Assembly: GCA_902599955.1 (NCBI GenBank)
Contig: CACKHK010000013.1
Location: 1-34,322 of the forward strand
Source of the DNA: an uncultured Pelagibacteraceae bacterium
GTDB lineage: Bacteria > Pseudomonadota > Alphaproteobacteria > Pelagibacterales > Pelagibacteraceae
Length of the DNA stretch: 34,322 nt
Direction of reading: 5' to 3'
The notes under the pieces are model-generated. The model was not told the origin of the DNA. It did no database searches and saw only the letters and a list, made by a program, of their open reading frames with translations. The translations under genes were made by a program, and so were the position numbers. Numbering within the stretch: the first letter of the stretch is position 1; every line of letters begins with the position of its first letter. Positions 15,724-26,000 of the stretch are shown one piece after another.

Positions 15724-17679
15724 ATGTCTCAGAAACTATGGGAAGCTAATTCTCAAACAAAAGCGAAATCAAATTTATTTGAATTTGAAAAATTTTTAGC
15801 AAAAAAATTTAACTATCTGCCTAGGAAAAATTATAAAAAATTGTTTGATTGGACAATTAAATATCCCAAATTATTTTGGTCTTCAGTTTGGGATTATTCA
15901 AATATCAAAGGTATTAAATATGAGAAATTTCATTTTCCTAGAGAAATTATAAAAAGTAAATTTTTTGTAAAATCTAAATTAAATTATGCAGACAATTTAT
16001 TATCAAAAAATGATAATTCAAAAGCTATTACGTTTGTAAGTGAAAACGGTTTCAGGGAGGAAAAGTCTTGGAAAAAATTGAATGATAATACCTTAAAATT
16101 AATTAATTTTTTTAAAGAAAATAAAATAAAAGAAAAAGATAGAATTGCAGCATATACGGTAAATCAAATTGAGACAGTTGAGAGTTTTTTAGCAACTAGT
16201 GCAATAGGAGCTATATGGTCATCATGTTCTCCAGATTTCGGAACACAAGGGGTTATAGAAAGATTTTCTCAAATTAAACCAAAAATTTTAATTATTACTG
16301 ATAGATATTATTACAATGGCAAAGAAATAAATGTAATCGAAAGACTACCGTTCATTCTAAAAAAAATTAAATCTATAAAAAGTGTACTTATCACGAATTA
16401 TCCAGGTAAAAAAAATTTAAAACAATTAAAGTTAAAGGGGGTAAAAATTTATTATTATAAAAATTTAAAAAATAAAAAGAATAAAAAGTTTTCATTTAAA
16501 AAATTTGATTTTGATAAAGAATTAGCAATTTTATATTCAAGTGGAACTACTGGGAAACCAAAGTGTATATGTCATAGAGCAGGTGGTGTTTTGTTACAAC
16601 ACCTAAAAGAACATAAACTTCATTGCAATGTAAAACCAGGTGATAATGTTTTTTATTTTACTACTTGCGGATGGATGATGTGGAATTGGTTAATGACTTT
16701 TTTAGCATCTAAAGCTTCAATAGTTCTTTTTGATGGTTTTCCAATGCATAAAAGAAGTGATCTACTCTTCAAAATAGCTGAAAAAGAGAAAATATCTCTG
16801 TTTGGTATCAGTGCAAAATATATTGATCAATTAAAAAAATTAAATTTAAATATAAAGACTAGGTACAAACTAAAATATCTTAAAACTATATGTTCTACTG
16901 GATCACCATTATCTCCTGACAATTTTGATTATATTTACAAAAGTGTAAAAAAAAATGTTCACTTAGCCTCTATTGCAGGTGGAACAGACCTTGTTTCATG
17001 TTTTGTTTTAGGAAATATTTACTCTCCTGTTTTTAGAGGTCAAATTCAAAATAATGGATTAGGAATGAACACAGATGTTTTTTCTGAAAGTGGGAAGTCG
17101 ATAGTTAATAAAAAAGGAGAATTAGTTTGTAAATCAGCTTTCCCCTCAATGCCAATTTATTTTTGGAATGATAAGAATAATAAAAAATATAAGTCAGCAT
17201 ATTTTGAAAAATACAAAAATGTCTGGCATCATGGAGATTATGCAGAAAGAAAACCTAATGGTGGATATGTTATTTATGGAAGATCAGATGCAACTCTTAA
17301 TCCAGGAGGTGCTAGATTAGGTACTGCAGAGATATATTCTATAGTTGATAAGTTTAATGATGTAAAAGAATCTATAGTTATAGGACAACAGTGGGATAAT
17401 GATGTGAGAATTATATTGTTTGTTGTTCTAAAGAAACCTAAGTCATTAAATGAAGCTTTATCTTTAAAAATAAAAAAAGCTATACGTTTAGATGCATCCC
17501 CACGGCATGTGCCCAAAAAAATAATCGAAGTAAACGATATTCCTAGAACTAAAAATAATAAAATTGTAGAATTAGCAGTTAAAAATGCAGTAGAGGGAAA
17601 TAAAATTAAAAATATTCAGGCATTAAGTAATCCTGAAGCATTAGTAGATTATAAAAATATTAAAGAACTAAAAACTTAA
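15724..17679 (+). CDS. aacS: Acetoacetyl-CoA synthetase
   Basis: This 651-aa AMP-forming ligase activates acetoacetate to acetoacetyl-CoA. The P-loop is YSSGTTGKPKCICH, and the CGWMMWNWLM segment, ACSWSS-like IGAIWSSCSPDFG block and IAGGTDLVSCF motif are those of acetoacetate-CoA ligases rather than acetyl-CoA synthetase. GRSDATLNPGGARLGTAEIY is the hinge, and the C-terminal IPRTKNNKIVELAVKN block carries the adenylation Lys. Length is normal for the family. It would salvage acetoacetate for polyhydroxybutyrate-like, leucine-derived or ketone-body carbon. Its stop overlaps the next ATG by one base (TAATG), so the two are likely coupled. Confidence 0.92.
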   Translation: MSQKLWEANSQTKAKSNLFEFEKFLAKKFNYLPRKNYKKLFDWTIKYPKLFWSSVWDYSNIKGIKYEKFHFPREIIKSKFFVKSKLNYADNLLSKNDNSKAITFVSENGFREEKSWKKLNDNTLKLINFFKENKIKEKDRIAAYTVNQIETVESFLATSAIGAIWSSCSPDFGTQGVIERFSQIKPKILIITDRYYYNGKEINVIERLPFILKKIKSIKSVLITNYPGKKNLKQLKLKGVKIYYYKNLKNKKNKKFSFKKFDFDKELAILYSSGTTGKPKCICHRAGGVLLQHLKEHKLHCNVKPGDNVFYFTTCGWMMWNWLMTFLASKASIVLFDGFPMHKRSDLLFKIAEKEKISLFGISAKYIDQLKKLNLNIKTRYKLKYLKTICSTGSPLSPDNFDYIYKSVKKNVHLASIAGGTDLVSCFVLGNIYSPVFRGQIQNNGLGMNTDVFSESGKSIVNKKGELVCKSAFPSMPIYFWNDKNNKKYKSAYFEKYKNVWHHGDYAERKPNGGYVIYGRSDATLNPGGARLGTAEIYSIVDKFNDVKESIVIGQQWDNDVRIILFVVLKKPKSLNEALSLKIKKAIRLDASPRHVPKKIIEVNDIPRTKNNKIVELAVKNAVEGNKIKNIQALSNPEALVDYKNIKELKT

Positions 17680-18905
17680 TGATAAAAAAGAAGATCAAAA
17701 ATTTGAATTTATCAGCAACACTAAAAATTAATGAGATATCAAAAAATCTTGAAAATGAGGGTAAAGAGGTTATAAAATTTGGGTTTGGTCAATCTCCTTT
17801 TAATATTCCTGATACGATTGTTGATGAATTAAAAAAAAATGCTTTCCAAAAAAGCTATTTACCTATCCAAGGACTCCAACAACTTAGAGAGGCAATTGCT
17901 AATTTTGAGTCAAAAAAAAAAAAAAAAACATTTAATTCAGAACAAATAATAATTGGTCCTGGATCTAAAGAATTAATGTTTTTGTTGCACATGTCTTTTG
18001 AAGGTGAAATTATTCTACCATCTCCTAGCTGGGTATCTTATAAACCTCAATCTTTAATTGCAGATAATAAATATCATTGGATTAGTACAACAAGTGATAA
18101 CAATTGGTATCCTACAGCTGAAATTTTAGAGGAATTAGTATCTAAAGATAAAAATAAGAATTATTTATTAATATTAAATTCTCCAAATAATCCATCAGGG
18201 CAAGTCTGTAAAAACTTTAAAGAAATAAGTGAAATCATTGAAAAATATAAAATAATTGTTTTATCAGATGAAATATATTCTGATTTAAGTTTTGAAAAGG
18301 AAAATGACTCTATTTTTAATTATTGCCCATCAGATACAATTATAAGCAGTGGATTAAGCAAATGGTGTGGTGCCGGAGGATGGAGATTAGGATATTTCTT
18401 AATTCCTGAGGAACTTAATCATTATAAAAATTCAATTAAAATTCTAGCAAGTGAAACATTTTCATCAGTTAGCGCCCCTATTCAATTTGCAGCAATAAAA
18501 GCATTTGAAGGAAATCATAGTGAATATTTGCTAAAATCAAGAAAAATTCTAAACGCGGTTGGAAACTATGTTTATGAATTTTTAAAATCAAATAATGTTT
18601 CTATGAATAAGCCAATGGGTGGATTTTATTTAATGCCAGAATTTTTGAACAAAAACTTTAATTCATCAAGTGAAATGTGTAGTGATCTATTAAAAAAAAA
18701 AAATGTGGCTATATTACCAGGATCGGATTTTGGATTTGATAAAGAAAGATTAATTTCAAGATTAAGCTATACAGATTTTGATGGTAAAAATTTTATTTCA
18801 AAAATAAATTCAGATACAATTATAGATTTCGATACTATTGAACTCCTAGCACCAAAAGTAGTAGAAGGTGTAAAGAGAATTAATGATTGGGTAGAAAATG
18901 CCTAA
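17679..18905 (+). CDS. PLP-dependent class I aminotransferase
   Basis: This 408-aa fold-type I aminotransferase is of the aspartate-aminotransferase-like branch. The cofactor Lys is K228 in GLSKWCGAGGWRLGY. NSPNNPSGQV and the DEIYSDL block bind PLP, and the C-terminal SRLSYTDFDG region holds the usual carboxylate-binding Arg. The amino-acid substrate is unknown. The coding sequence holds a run of 17 A (17912-17928) and another of 12 A (18692-18703), both encoding lysine runs. The start is fused to the acetoacetyl-CoA synthetase stop (TAATG), and a TAXI transporter follows, which suggests a shared substrate route. Confidence 0.87.
   Translation: MIKKKIKNLNLSATLKINEISKNLENEGKEVIKFGFGQSPFNIPDTIVDELKKNAFQKSYLPIQGLQQLREAIANFESKKKKKTFNSEQIIIGPGSKELMFLLHMSFEGEIILPSPSWVSYKPQSLIADNKYHWISTTSDNNWYPTAEILEELVSKDKNKNYLLILNSPNNPSGQVCKNFKEISEIIEKYKIIVLSDEIYSDLSFEKENDSIFNYCPSDTIISSGLSKWCGAGGWRLGYFLIPEELNHYKNSIKILASETFSSVSAPIQFAAIKAFEGNHSEYLLKSRKILNAVGNYVYEFLKSNNVSMNKPMGGFYLMPEFLNKNFNSSSEMCSDLLKKKNVAILPGSDFGFDKERLISRLSYTDFDGKNFISKINSDTIIDFDTIELLAPKVVEGVKRINDWVENA
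17912..17928 (+). repeat. 17-A homopolymer inside the aminotransferase gene
   Basis: Seventeen consecutive A residues encode the end of Ser, five Lys codons and the first base of Thr. It is the longest homopolymer I noticed in a coding region here. Runs of this length are prone to replication or transcription slippage, which would shift the reading frame near residue 80. Confidence 0.9.
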
Positions 18906-18921
18906 TATGAACAAAAACCCA

Positions 18922-18954
18922 ATTTGATCAAATATAAAATTAGAATTATTCTAA
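18922..18954. promoter_or_regulatory. Two adjacent palindromes upstream of the TAXI transporter gene
   Basis: ATTTGATCAAAT (18922-18933) is a perfect 12-bp palindrome. TTAGAA-TTA-TTCTAA (18940-18954) is a perfect 6-3-6 dyad 6 nt later. They lie in the 121-nt gap before a highly designed start (Shine-Dalgarno GAGAGGG at 19017-19023), about 75-105 nt before the ATG. They could be operators for the transporter operon or part of a weak end signal for the aminotransferase transcript. No T run follows directly. Confidence 0.4.
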
Positions 18955-19026
18955 AAAAATTTCTGGACAACATAAATAAATTTTGTTTCAATTCTCGATT
19001 ATAACTAACTAAAAAAGAGAGGGAAA

Positions 19027-20031
19027 ATGAAAAAAATATTATCTACTCTATCAAGCTCTTTAATTCTTTTTGCGGCTTTATTTTCTTTTAATAATATTGC
19101 AAAGTCTGCAGAGTTTTTTACGATAGGAACAGGAGGACCTACTGGAGTTTATTTCCAAACAGGTAATGCTATTTGTAAAATGTTGCATAAATCTGCCATT
19201 AGTAAAGATCATGGTAGAAAAAAAGGAACTGCAAAAGCATATAGATGTACAGCTCCTTCTACTGGTGGATCAAACTATAATATTGGTCAAATAAAAGAGG
19301 GTGAGTTTCAATTTGGTGTAGCTCAATCTGATTGGCAATTCCATGCAGTAAATGGATCAAGCAAATGGGAAGGCAAAAAATTTGGAAAACTTAGAGCAGT
19401 TTTTTCTGTTCATAATGAACCATTCCAAATTTGGGCAAGTGCATCTTCTGGAGTAACTAATTTTAAAGGACTAAAAGGGAAAGTTGTTAATATTGGAAAT
19501 CCAGGTTCTGGACAAAGAGGAACTATGGAAGAGCTAATGAAAGCAATGGGTGTTTCTAATAGTTACTTTAAGTCAACAACTGAACTTACTTCTTCTGAAC
19601 AAGTTAAAGCTTTATGTGATGGAAAAATAGATGCTTATGGATATTCTGTAGGTTTTCCAAATGGTGCTATGGAACAAGCAGCAACGTGTGCAGCAAAAGC
19701 AAGACCAATTAATCTTACAGGTGGCCCAGTTCAAGGTTTAATTGATGGTGCAGATTATTATGCCAAAGCTGTTATACCTGCAGGAACTTATACTGGTCAA
19801 ACATCTGATGCTACTACTTTTGGTGTAAAAGCTACAGTTGTAACTAGTGCTGATGTTTCAGAAGAATTAGTTTACTTAGTAACAAAAGCTGTTTTTGAAA
19901 ATTTTGATGATTTTAGGAAACAACACCCAGCTTTTGGATCATTAGAGAAAAAAAATATGATAGCTGATGGTTTATCAGCTCCTTTGCATCCTGGTGCAAT
20001 TAAATACTATAAAGAAGCTGGACTAATGTAG
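19027..20031 (+). CDS. TAXI-family TRAP transporter substrate-binding protein
   Basis: This 334-aa periplasmic solute receptor has a signal peptide covering residues 1-28 (KK start, hydrophobic core, cleavage near AKSA-EFF). The mature N-terminus FFTIGTGGPTGVYFQTGNAIC is the TAXI hallmark, followed by GNPGSGQRGTMEELMKAMG in the ligand-binding domain. It captures its ligand in the periplasm and delivers it to the membrane permease encoded downstream. Ligands of the few studied TAXI systems are dicarboxylates or amino acids; this one is unknown. A very strong Shine-Dalgarno (GAGAGGG) precedes the ATG. A terminator follows, suggesting far more receptor than permease is made. Confidence 0.94.
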   Translation: MKKILSTLSSSLILFAALFSFNNIAKSAEFFTIGTGGPTGVYFQTGNAICKMLHKSAISKDHGRKKGTAKAYRCTAPSTGGSNYNIGQIKEGEFQFGVAQSDWQFHAVNGSSKWEGKKFGKLRAVFSVHNEPFQIWASASSGVTNFKGLKGKVVNIGNPGSGQRGTMEELMKAMGVSNSYFKSTTELTSSEQVKALCDGKIDAYGYSVGFPNGAMEQAATCAAKARPINLTGGPVQGLIDGADYYAKAVIPAGTYTGQTSDATTFGVKATVVTSADVSEELVYLVTKAVFENFDDFRKQHPAFGSLEKKNMIADGLSAPLHPGAIKYYKEAGLM

Positions 20032-20052
20032 TCTTATCATTTTATTTATTTT

Positions 20053-20082
20053 AAAAGGCCCAATTTATTGGGCCTTTTTTTT
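20053..20082 (+). terminator. Intrinsic terminator between TAXI receptor and permease
   Basis: AAAAGGCCCAA (20053-20063) pairs perfectly with TTGGGCCTTTT (20068-20078) around a 4-nt loop, and eight T residues span 20075-20082. It ends 16 nt before the permease ATG, so readthrough or a promoter inside the gap (TATAAT occurs at 20085-20090) must supply permease mRNA. Confidence 0.88.
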
Positions 20083-20098
20083 GTTATAATAACTCTAA

Positions 20099-22408
20099 AT
20101 GGAAAATATAATTAAGAATCGAATAAAAGAAGATCTATCACCTACAAGAAATTTAAAAGGTTTTCACTTAAAAATAGTTGCTCTAATAGCAATAATTTGG
20201 TCATTATTTCAACTTTGGTATGCTTCTCCTTTTCCATTTATGTTTAATTTTGGAATGTTTAAGGGATTACCTGCTAGAGCAATTCATTTAGGCTTTGCTT
20301 TAACTTTAGCTTTTTTAATTTTTCCAACTATGAGAGGAGGAAAAATAAATTTTTTTGATATTTTAATAAGTATACTTGGGTGTTTTTGTTGTTTATATAT
20401 TTATTTTTTCTATGATCAATTAGTTGAAAGAGGTGGAATTTTATTAAATATTCAACTTACTGAGAGTTTTAATTTTCCGATTGAATTAGTAATCGGGATA
20501 CTTGGAATACTAATTTTATTAGAGGCAACCAGAAGAGTTATTGGAATTCCTTTAGTTATAATTGCCATTTGTTTTTTATTATTTTCTTATTTTGGCAAGT
20601 ATGCGCCCGAAATAATTTCTCATGGGGGGGTGTCTTTAAAAAGATTGGTTGGATTTCAATGGTTAGATCAAGAAGCAATATTTGGTATACCAATTGGCGT
20701 TTCTGTTGATTTTATCTTCTTATTTGTATTATTTGGTGCTTTACTTGAAACAGCAGGCGGAGGAAAATATTTCTTAGATTTAGCATTTGCAATGGTTGGA
20801 AAGATGAGAGGGGGGCCAGCTAAAGCCGCAATACTTGGTTCAGGTATGACCGGACTAATATCTGGATCTTCAATAGCAAATACTGTTACTACTGGAACTT
20901 TCACAATTCCTATTATGAAAAAGACAGGATTTTCAAAAGAAAAAGCTGGCGCAATAGAGGTATCATCCTCAGTTAATGGGCAAATTATGCCACCTGTAAT
21001 GGGGGCAGCGGCATTTGTCATTGCAAGTTTTATTGGAGTTACATATTTTGAAGTTGTAAAACATGCTTTTTTGCCAGCTATAATTTCATACATAGCATTG
21101 TTTTATATATCTCATCTAGAAGCTTTAAAATTAAATCTAAAAGGAATGGAGGAAAAAGATGTACCAAATCTAAAAAAAACTTTTTTATCAGGTTTACATT
21201 TTTTGATTCCTATCTTTGTTTTAATTTATTTGTTAGTTTATATGAGATACACTGCATCGTATTCAATTTTTTATGCAACAACTGCTTTAGTATTTGTAAA
21301 TTTAATAAAATTAATACTAAAAGAGAATAATTTTAAATTTGCAATTATATCTTGGTATAATCAAACAATAGTTGGTTTTCAAAAAGGCGCAATTAATATG
21401 ATTGGAGTTGGTATAGCAATAGCAACTGCTGGTATAATTGTTGGAGCAGTAGGATCAACGGGTTTAAGTACTAATTTAATAATTGTAATTGAATCTATAG
21501 CTAAAGATAATGTAACTATTCTTTTATTTCTTACTATAATTTTATGTCTTTTGCTTGGAATGGGTTTACCTACTACTGCAAATTACGTCGTCGTTGCTTC
21601 CTTGATGGCTACAGTTTTAGTAGATGTAGGAAATGCTTCAGGTTTTATTTTTCCATTAATTGCTGTTCACTTATTTGTATTTTACTTTGGTTTAATGGCA
21701 GATGTTACGCCACCAGTAGGCCTTGCATCGTATGCAGCAGCAGCAATTTCGGGTGGTGATCCATTGAAGACTGGTGTTCAAGCTTTTTGGTACAGTTTAC
21801 GAACCGGGATATTGCCAATTGTATTTTTATTTAATCATGAACTACTTTTAATTGGAATAGAAAATATTTGGCATGCTATAATTGTAATCATAACATCTTT
21901 GATAGGAATTTTAGTCTTCACTTCAGCTACTCAAGGTTGGTTTATAAATAAATTACGTTGGTACGAAATTTTAATTTTTTTAGTGATTTCAATTTCATTT
22001 TTATCCCCAGAGTTTGTTTTAAACAAATTTTATCCTAAATATAATTACTTAAATATTGAACAAATTCAAAATAGTGTATTTGATCCTGAAAAAGAAGTCA
22101 GAATTAAAGTCACACGATTAAGCGAATATGGTGAAAGATATAAATTATTTTTAATAGAAAAAAATTCTTTTGACAAAAAATTTAATTTAAAAGATTATGG
22201 AATGGATTTAATAAACGAAAATAATACTATAGTTGTTGATAATCTTAATTGGAAAGGAAAGGCTAAAAAGTCAGGAATTGAAATTGGAGATTTTATAAGT
22301 GAGTTTAAAATTGAAAATTTAAATAGACCCGACAAAAAAATTGTTTACCCAATTGCTTTGATTTTCTTAATTATTTTTGGATACTTAAATAAAAAAAGGC
22401 AAATTTAA
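20099..22408 (+). CDS. TRAP transporter fused small/large permease (4TM-12TM)
   Basis: This 769-aa inner-membrane protein fuses the DctQ-like and DctM-like subunits, as usual for TAXI systems, and couples uptake to an ion gradient. The first part (about residues 25-120) has about four helices, and the rest forms the large subunit with VSVDFIFLFVLFGALLETAGGG, the glycine-rich SGMTGLISGSSIANTVTTG hairpin and GMGLPTTANYVVVA plus LMADVTPPVGLASYAAA. The C-terminal region (about 640-750) is a soluble PDZ-like domain (KAKKSGIEIGDFI) resembling the DUF3394 tail of such permeases, then a last hydrophobic helix. Its ligand is that of the receptor upstream. The 3' end overlaps the thioesterase gene by 4 nt. 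Confidence 0.92.
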   Translation: MENIIKNRIKEDLSPTRNLKGFHLKIVALIAIIWSLFQLWYASPFPFMFNFGMFKGLPARAIHLGFALTLAFLIFPTMRGGKINFFDILISILGCFCCLYIYFFYDQLVERGGILLNIQLTESFNFPIELVIGILGILILLEATRRVIGIPLVIIAICFLLFSYFGKYAPEIISHGGVSLKRLVGFQWLDQEAIFGIPIGVSVDFIFLFVLFGALLETAGGGKYFLDLAFAMVGKMRGGPAKAAILGSGMTGLISGSSIANTVTTGTFTIPIMKKTGFSKEKAGAIEVSSSVNGQIMPPVMGAAAFVIASFIGVTYFEVVKHAFLPAIISYIALFYISHLEALKLNLKGMEEKDVPNLKKTFLSGLHFLIPIFVLIYLLVYMRYTASYSIFYATTALVFVNLIKLILKENNFKFAIISWYNQTIVGFQKGAINMIGVGIAIATAGIIVGAVGSTGLSTNLIIVIESIAKDNVTILLFLTIILCLLLGMGLPTTANYVVVASLMATVLVDVGNASGFIFPLIAVHLFVFYFGLMADVTPPVGLASYAAAAISGGDPLKTGVQAFWYSLRTGILPIVFLFNHELLLIGIENIWHAIIVIITSLIGILVFTSATQGWFINKLRWYEILIFLVISISFLSPEFVLNKFYPKYNYLNIEQIQNSVFDPEKEVRIKVTRLSEYGERYKLFLIEKNSFDKKFNLKDYGMDLINENNTIVVDNLNWKGKAKKSGIEIGDFISEFKIENLNRPDKKIVYPIALIFLIIFGYLNKKRQI

Positions 22409-22830
22409 CCACCTAAGCCAGCATTTGGAAGTGGTCTTCTTAAAATTTTCCAAATTCCAACCGCACTTGCAATTAATTTATTTTTATACTTGAGTTTGCA
22501 ATTTATAAATACCATTGACTTTGTAACTTTTTGAATTTCTACCGTTCCCAATAATTCGTCTCCAATGTTAGAAGGAGCTATAAATTTTATATCCAATGAA
22601 ATAGTTACACACGGTTTATTTCCACTTGCTCTGTGACAAGCTGTACCTGCACCTGCATCAATGATTGTACAAATATAACCACCATGAGTTATCCCAGCTT
22701 TATTTAAATGTGTTTTTTTAATCTTAGTTTTAAACTCGAATTTTTTTTTAGTAATTGATCTAAACAATAAACCACCATTATGTTTCATGTAGCTTGGCTT
22801 ATTACTTAATTGTTCAAATTTTTTTTTCAT
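22405..22830 (-). CDS. PaaI-type hotdog thioesterase
   Basis: This protein of 141 aa is a single hotdog-fold acyl-CoA thioesterase. The signature LNKAGITHGGYICTIIDAGAGTAC contains the HGG helix motif and the acidic residue (Asp) that acts in catalysis in the 4HBT-II/PaaI group. I prefer the ATG at 22830; an in-frame ATG at 22875 would add 15 residues, and neither has a clear Shine-Dalgarno. The acyl-CoA substrate is unknown. The gene is convergent with the TRAP permease and directly follows tRNA-Arg on the same strand, so they may share transcription. Confidence 0.83.
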   Translation of the reverse strand: MKKKFEQLSNKPSYMKHNGGLLFRSITKKKFEFKTKIKKTHLNKAGITHGGYICTIIDAGAGTACHRASGNKPCVTISLDIKFIAPSNIGDELLGTVEIQKVTKSMVFINCKLKYKNKLIASAVGIWKILRRPLPNAGLGG

Positions 22831-22927
22831 TAAAGGATTATTGTCATAATTAGTATAAATAATAAAACTAAACAAAAGAAATATATTACAGATTTTTCAA
22901 GTGATACTTTCATTTATCCTTTCATTT

Positions 22928-23004
22928 TGGTGCGCCTGCTAGGAGTTGAACCCAGAACCTCCTGGTCCGTAGCCAAGCGCTCTATCCAATTGAGCTACAG
23001 GCGC
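22928..23004 (-). tRNA. tRNA-Arg (anticodon ACG)
   Basis: On the minus strand the acceptor arms GCGCCTG and CAGGCGC pair perfectly, followed by discriminator A and encoded CCA. The D arm is GCTC...GAGC, the anticodon arm is CTTGG-CTACGGA-CCAGG with anticodon ACG, and the T arm is CTGGG-TTCAACT-CCTAG. ACG is normally edited to ICG to read CGU, CGC and CGA codons, which requires TadA encoded elsewhere. Confidence 0.97.
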
Positions 23005-23081
23005 AATTTGTACAGCTTTTATACATAATTAATAATGTAAATTATTTTTTTAGCAAATATTGATATATATATAATAAAAAA

Positions 23082-26000
23082 ATGAATTTAGATTTATTAG
23101 TTCCAGACATTGGAGATTTTGAAAACGTTGAAATAATTGAAGTGCTTGTAAAAAAGGGCGATAAAATCAACAAAAATGACCCCGTCGTAACACTGGAGAG
23201 CGATAAATCGAGTGTTGAAGTACCATCAAATTATGAGGGTACAGTAGAAAATATAAAAGTTAAAATTGGTGACAAAGTTTCAAAAGGTGATTTGATATTA
23301 TCACTATCTTCAGACAATAAGGATGAAGAGGAAAAAAATACTAAAACTTTAAGTGATAAAATCCCACCTTCAACAGAGAAGTTAATTGAGGAAGCTGAAA
23401 CTGCTACAAAGCCTGATATCAAAGCTGAAACAAAAGTTGTTGAGCCAAAACAGATCAAACAAACTAGACTAATAAATGAAGTAAAGATGGTTAGTAGTAA
23501 TGATGATATTGATCCTGTAGAAACAAAAGAATGGTTAGACTCTTTAAGCGCAGTTCTACAAAATGATGGTTCAGAAAGAGCACATTTTTTAATAAAACAA
23601 TTAATTGATCAATCCTACAAAGCTGGATCAAAAATTCCTCATACTCAAACCACTCCTTATGTAAATACTATACCTCCTGAGGAAGAGAAAAGATCTCCAG
23701 GAGATCAAAATATAGAACGGAAGTTAAGATCATTAATAAGGTGGAATGCAGCAGCTATGGTAGTAAGGGCAAATAAAAAATATCCTGAGCTTGGTGGGCA
23801 CATAGGAACATTTGCATCTGCAGCAACATTATATGATGTGGGAATGAATCATTTTTGGAGAGCAAAAAATAATAAATTCGGAGGTGATCTAGTATATTTT
23901 CAAGGTCATAGTGCACCTGGTATGTATGCTAGGGCTTTTCTTGAGGGAAGATTAAATGAAAAACAACTAGACAGATTTAGACAAGAGGTAAAAACAGGTG
24001 GTCTTTCTTCGTACCCTCATCCCTGGCTAATGCCTAATTTTTGGCAATTCCCAACTGTTTCAATGGGTATTGGTCCAATGTTAGCAATATATCAAGCAAG
24101 ATTTATGAAATATCTTATTAATAGAGGATTAATAAAGGATGAAGGAAGAAAAGTATGGGCATTTCTTGGTGACGGAGAAATGGATGAGCCAGAATCTCTT
24201 GGCGCAATTGGATTAGCAGCTCGTGAAAATTTAGACAATTTAATATTTGTAGTTAATTGTAACTTACAAAGATTAGATGGTCCAGTTAGAGGAAATGGAA
24301 AAATAATTCAAGAATTAGAGGGAATTTTTAGAGGCGCAGGTTGGAATGTTTTAAAAGTTATTTGGGGTTCTTATTGGGATACTCTTTTAGCAAATGATAA
24401 GACAGGACATTTAGTAAAAATTATGAATGAGACTGTGGATGGTGAATATCAAGCTTTTAAAGCAAGAAATGGACTTTATGTGAGAGAAAAGTTTTTTGGT
24501 AAATATCCTGAAACAAAAGAGTTAGTTTCATCAATGTCTGATACCGATATCTGGCGATTAAATAGAGGAGGTCATGATCCTCATAAAGTTTATGCTGCTT
24601 ATGATAAAGCAGTCAATCACAAAGGAAGTCCTACAGTTATAATAGCCAAAACTATAAAAGGTTATGGTATGGGAAAAAGTGGAGAAAGTGTAAATACAAC
24701 TCACCAGCAAAAAAAATTAGATGTAGATGATTTAATGTATTATAGGGATAGATTTGATGTTCCTTTAACAGATGCCCAAGTCAAAAATATTGAATATTTC
24801 AAACCAGACGAAAATTCAGAAGAAATAAAATATTTAAAAAAGAGAAGGATAGAATTGGGTGGTTTTATTCCAGAAAGAACATCTTACTCAAAACCAATTA
24901 AAGCTCCAAGTAAGGATATTTTTGATTTTATGAAGACTTCTACTGGTGAAAAAGAAATGTCTACAACAATGGCACTAGTAAGAATGCTAACTAATCTTTT
25001 AAGAGATAAAAATGTTGCTCCTAAATTAGTTCCAATTATTCCAGACGAAGCTAGAACTTTTGGAATGGAAGGTTTCTTTCAAAAAATAGGAATTTATGCT
25101 CACGAGGGTCAAAAGTACGAGCCAGAAGATTCTGCACAACTTTCTTCTTACAGAGAAGAAAAAAGTGGTCAAGTTTTAGAAGAAGGTATTACGGAGGCAG
25201 GATCTATGTCATCCTGGATTGCTGCAGGCACTGCTTACACTAACCATGACGTTGAAATGATACCAATTTATCTTTTCTATTCTATGTTTGGTTTTCAAAG
25301 AATTGGAGATTTTGCTTGGGCAGCTGGAGATAGCCAAGCAAGAGGTTTTTTAATTGGCGCAACAGCCGGAAGAACAACTCTTGCAGGAGAAGGACTTCAA
25401 CATCAAGATGGGCATAGTCATTTACTCGCATCTACAATTCCAAACTGTATATCCTATGATCCTACTTTCCATTATGAATTAGCTGTAATTTTTAGAGAAG
25501 GTTTAAGGAGAATGCATGAAAAAAATGAGAATATTTTTTACTATATTACTACAATGAATGAAAATTATTCTCATCCTGAAATGCCAAAAGATTGTGAAGA
25601 TGGAATTCTCAGAGGAATGTACAAAATAAAAGAGTCATCAAGTTCAAAAGAAGCTAAGATCCAATTATTGGGCTCTGGAACAATTCTTAGAGAAATGATG
25701 GCGGCATCAGATATACTCAAAAAAGAGTATCAGATAGACAGTGAAGTTTGGAGTGTTACAAGTTTCAACGAGTTAAGGAAAAATGGAATGGAAGTTGAGA
25801 GACAAAACCTATTAAACCCCTCAGAAACAAACAAAAAATCGTATATTGAGGAATGCTTAGGAAAGCAGCAAGGACCCATCCTTGCAGCTACTGATTATAT
25901 GAGAATTAATGCAGATCAAATAAGGTCTTTTACAAAAAAAAGTTTTTATTCTCTTGGTACTGACGGATATGGAAGAAGCGACACAAGAAAAAATTTAAGA

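Noticed and set aside
20668..21093. 141-aa minus-strand frame inside the TRAP permease gene
   Set aside because: It is a shadow of the strongly supported permease; its Pro/Ala/Ile-rich text is the antisense of transmembrane codons.
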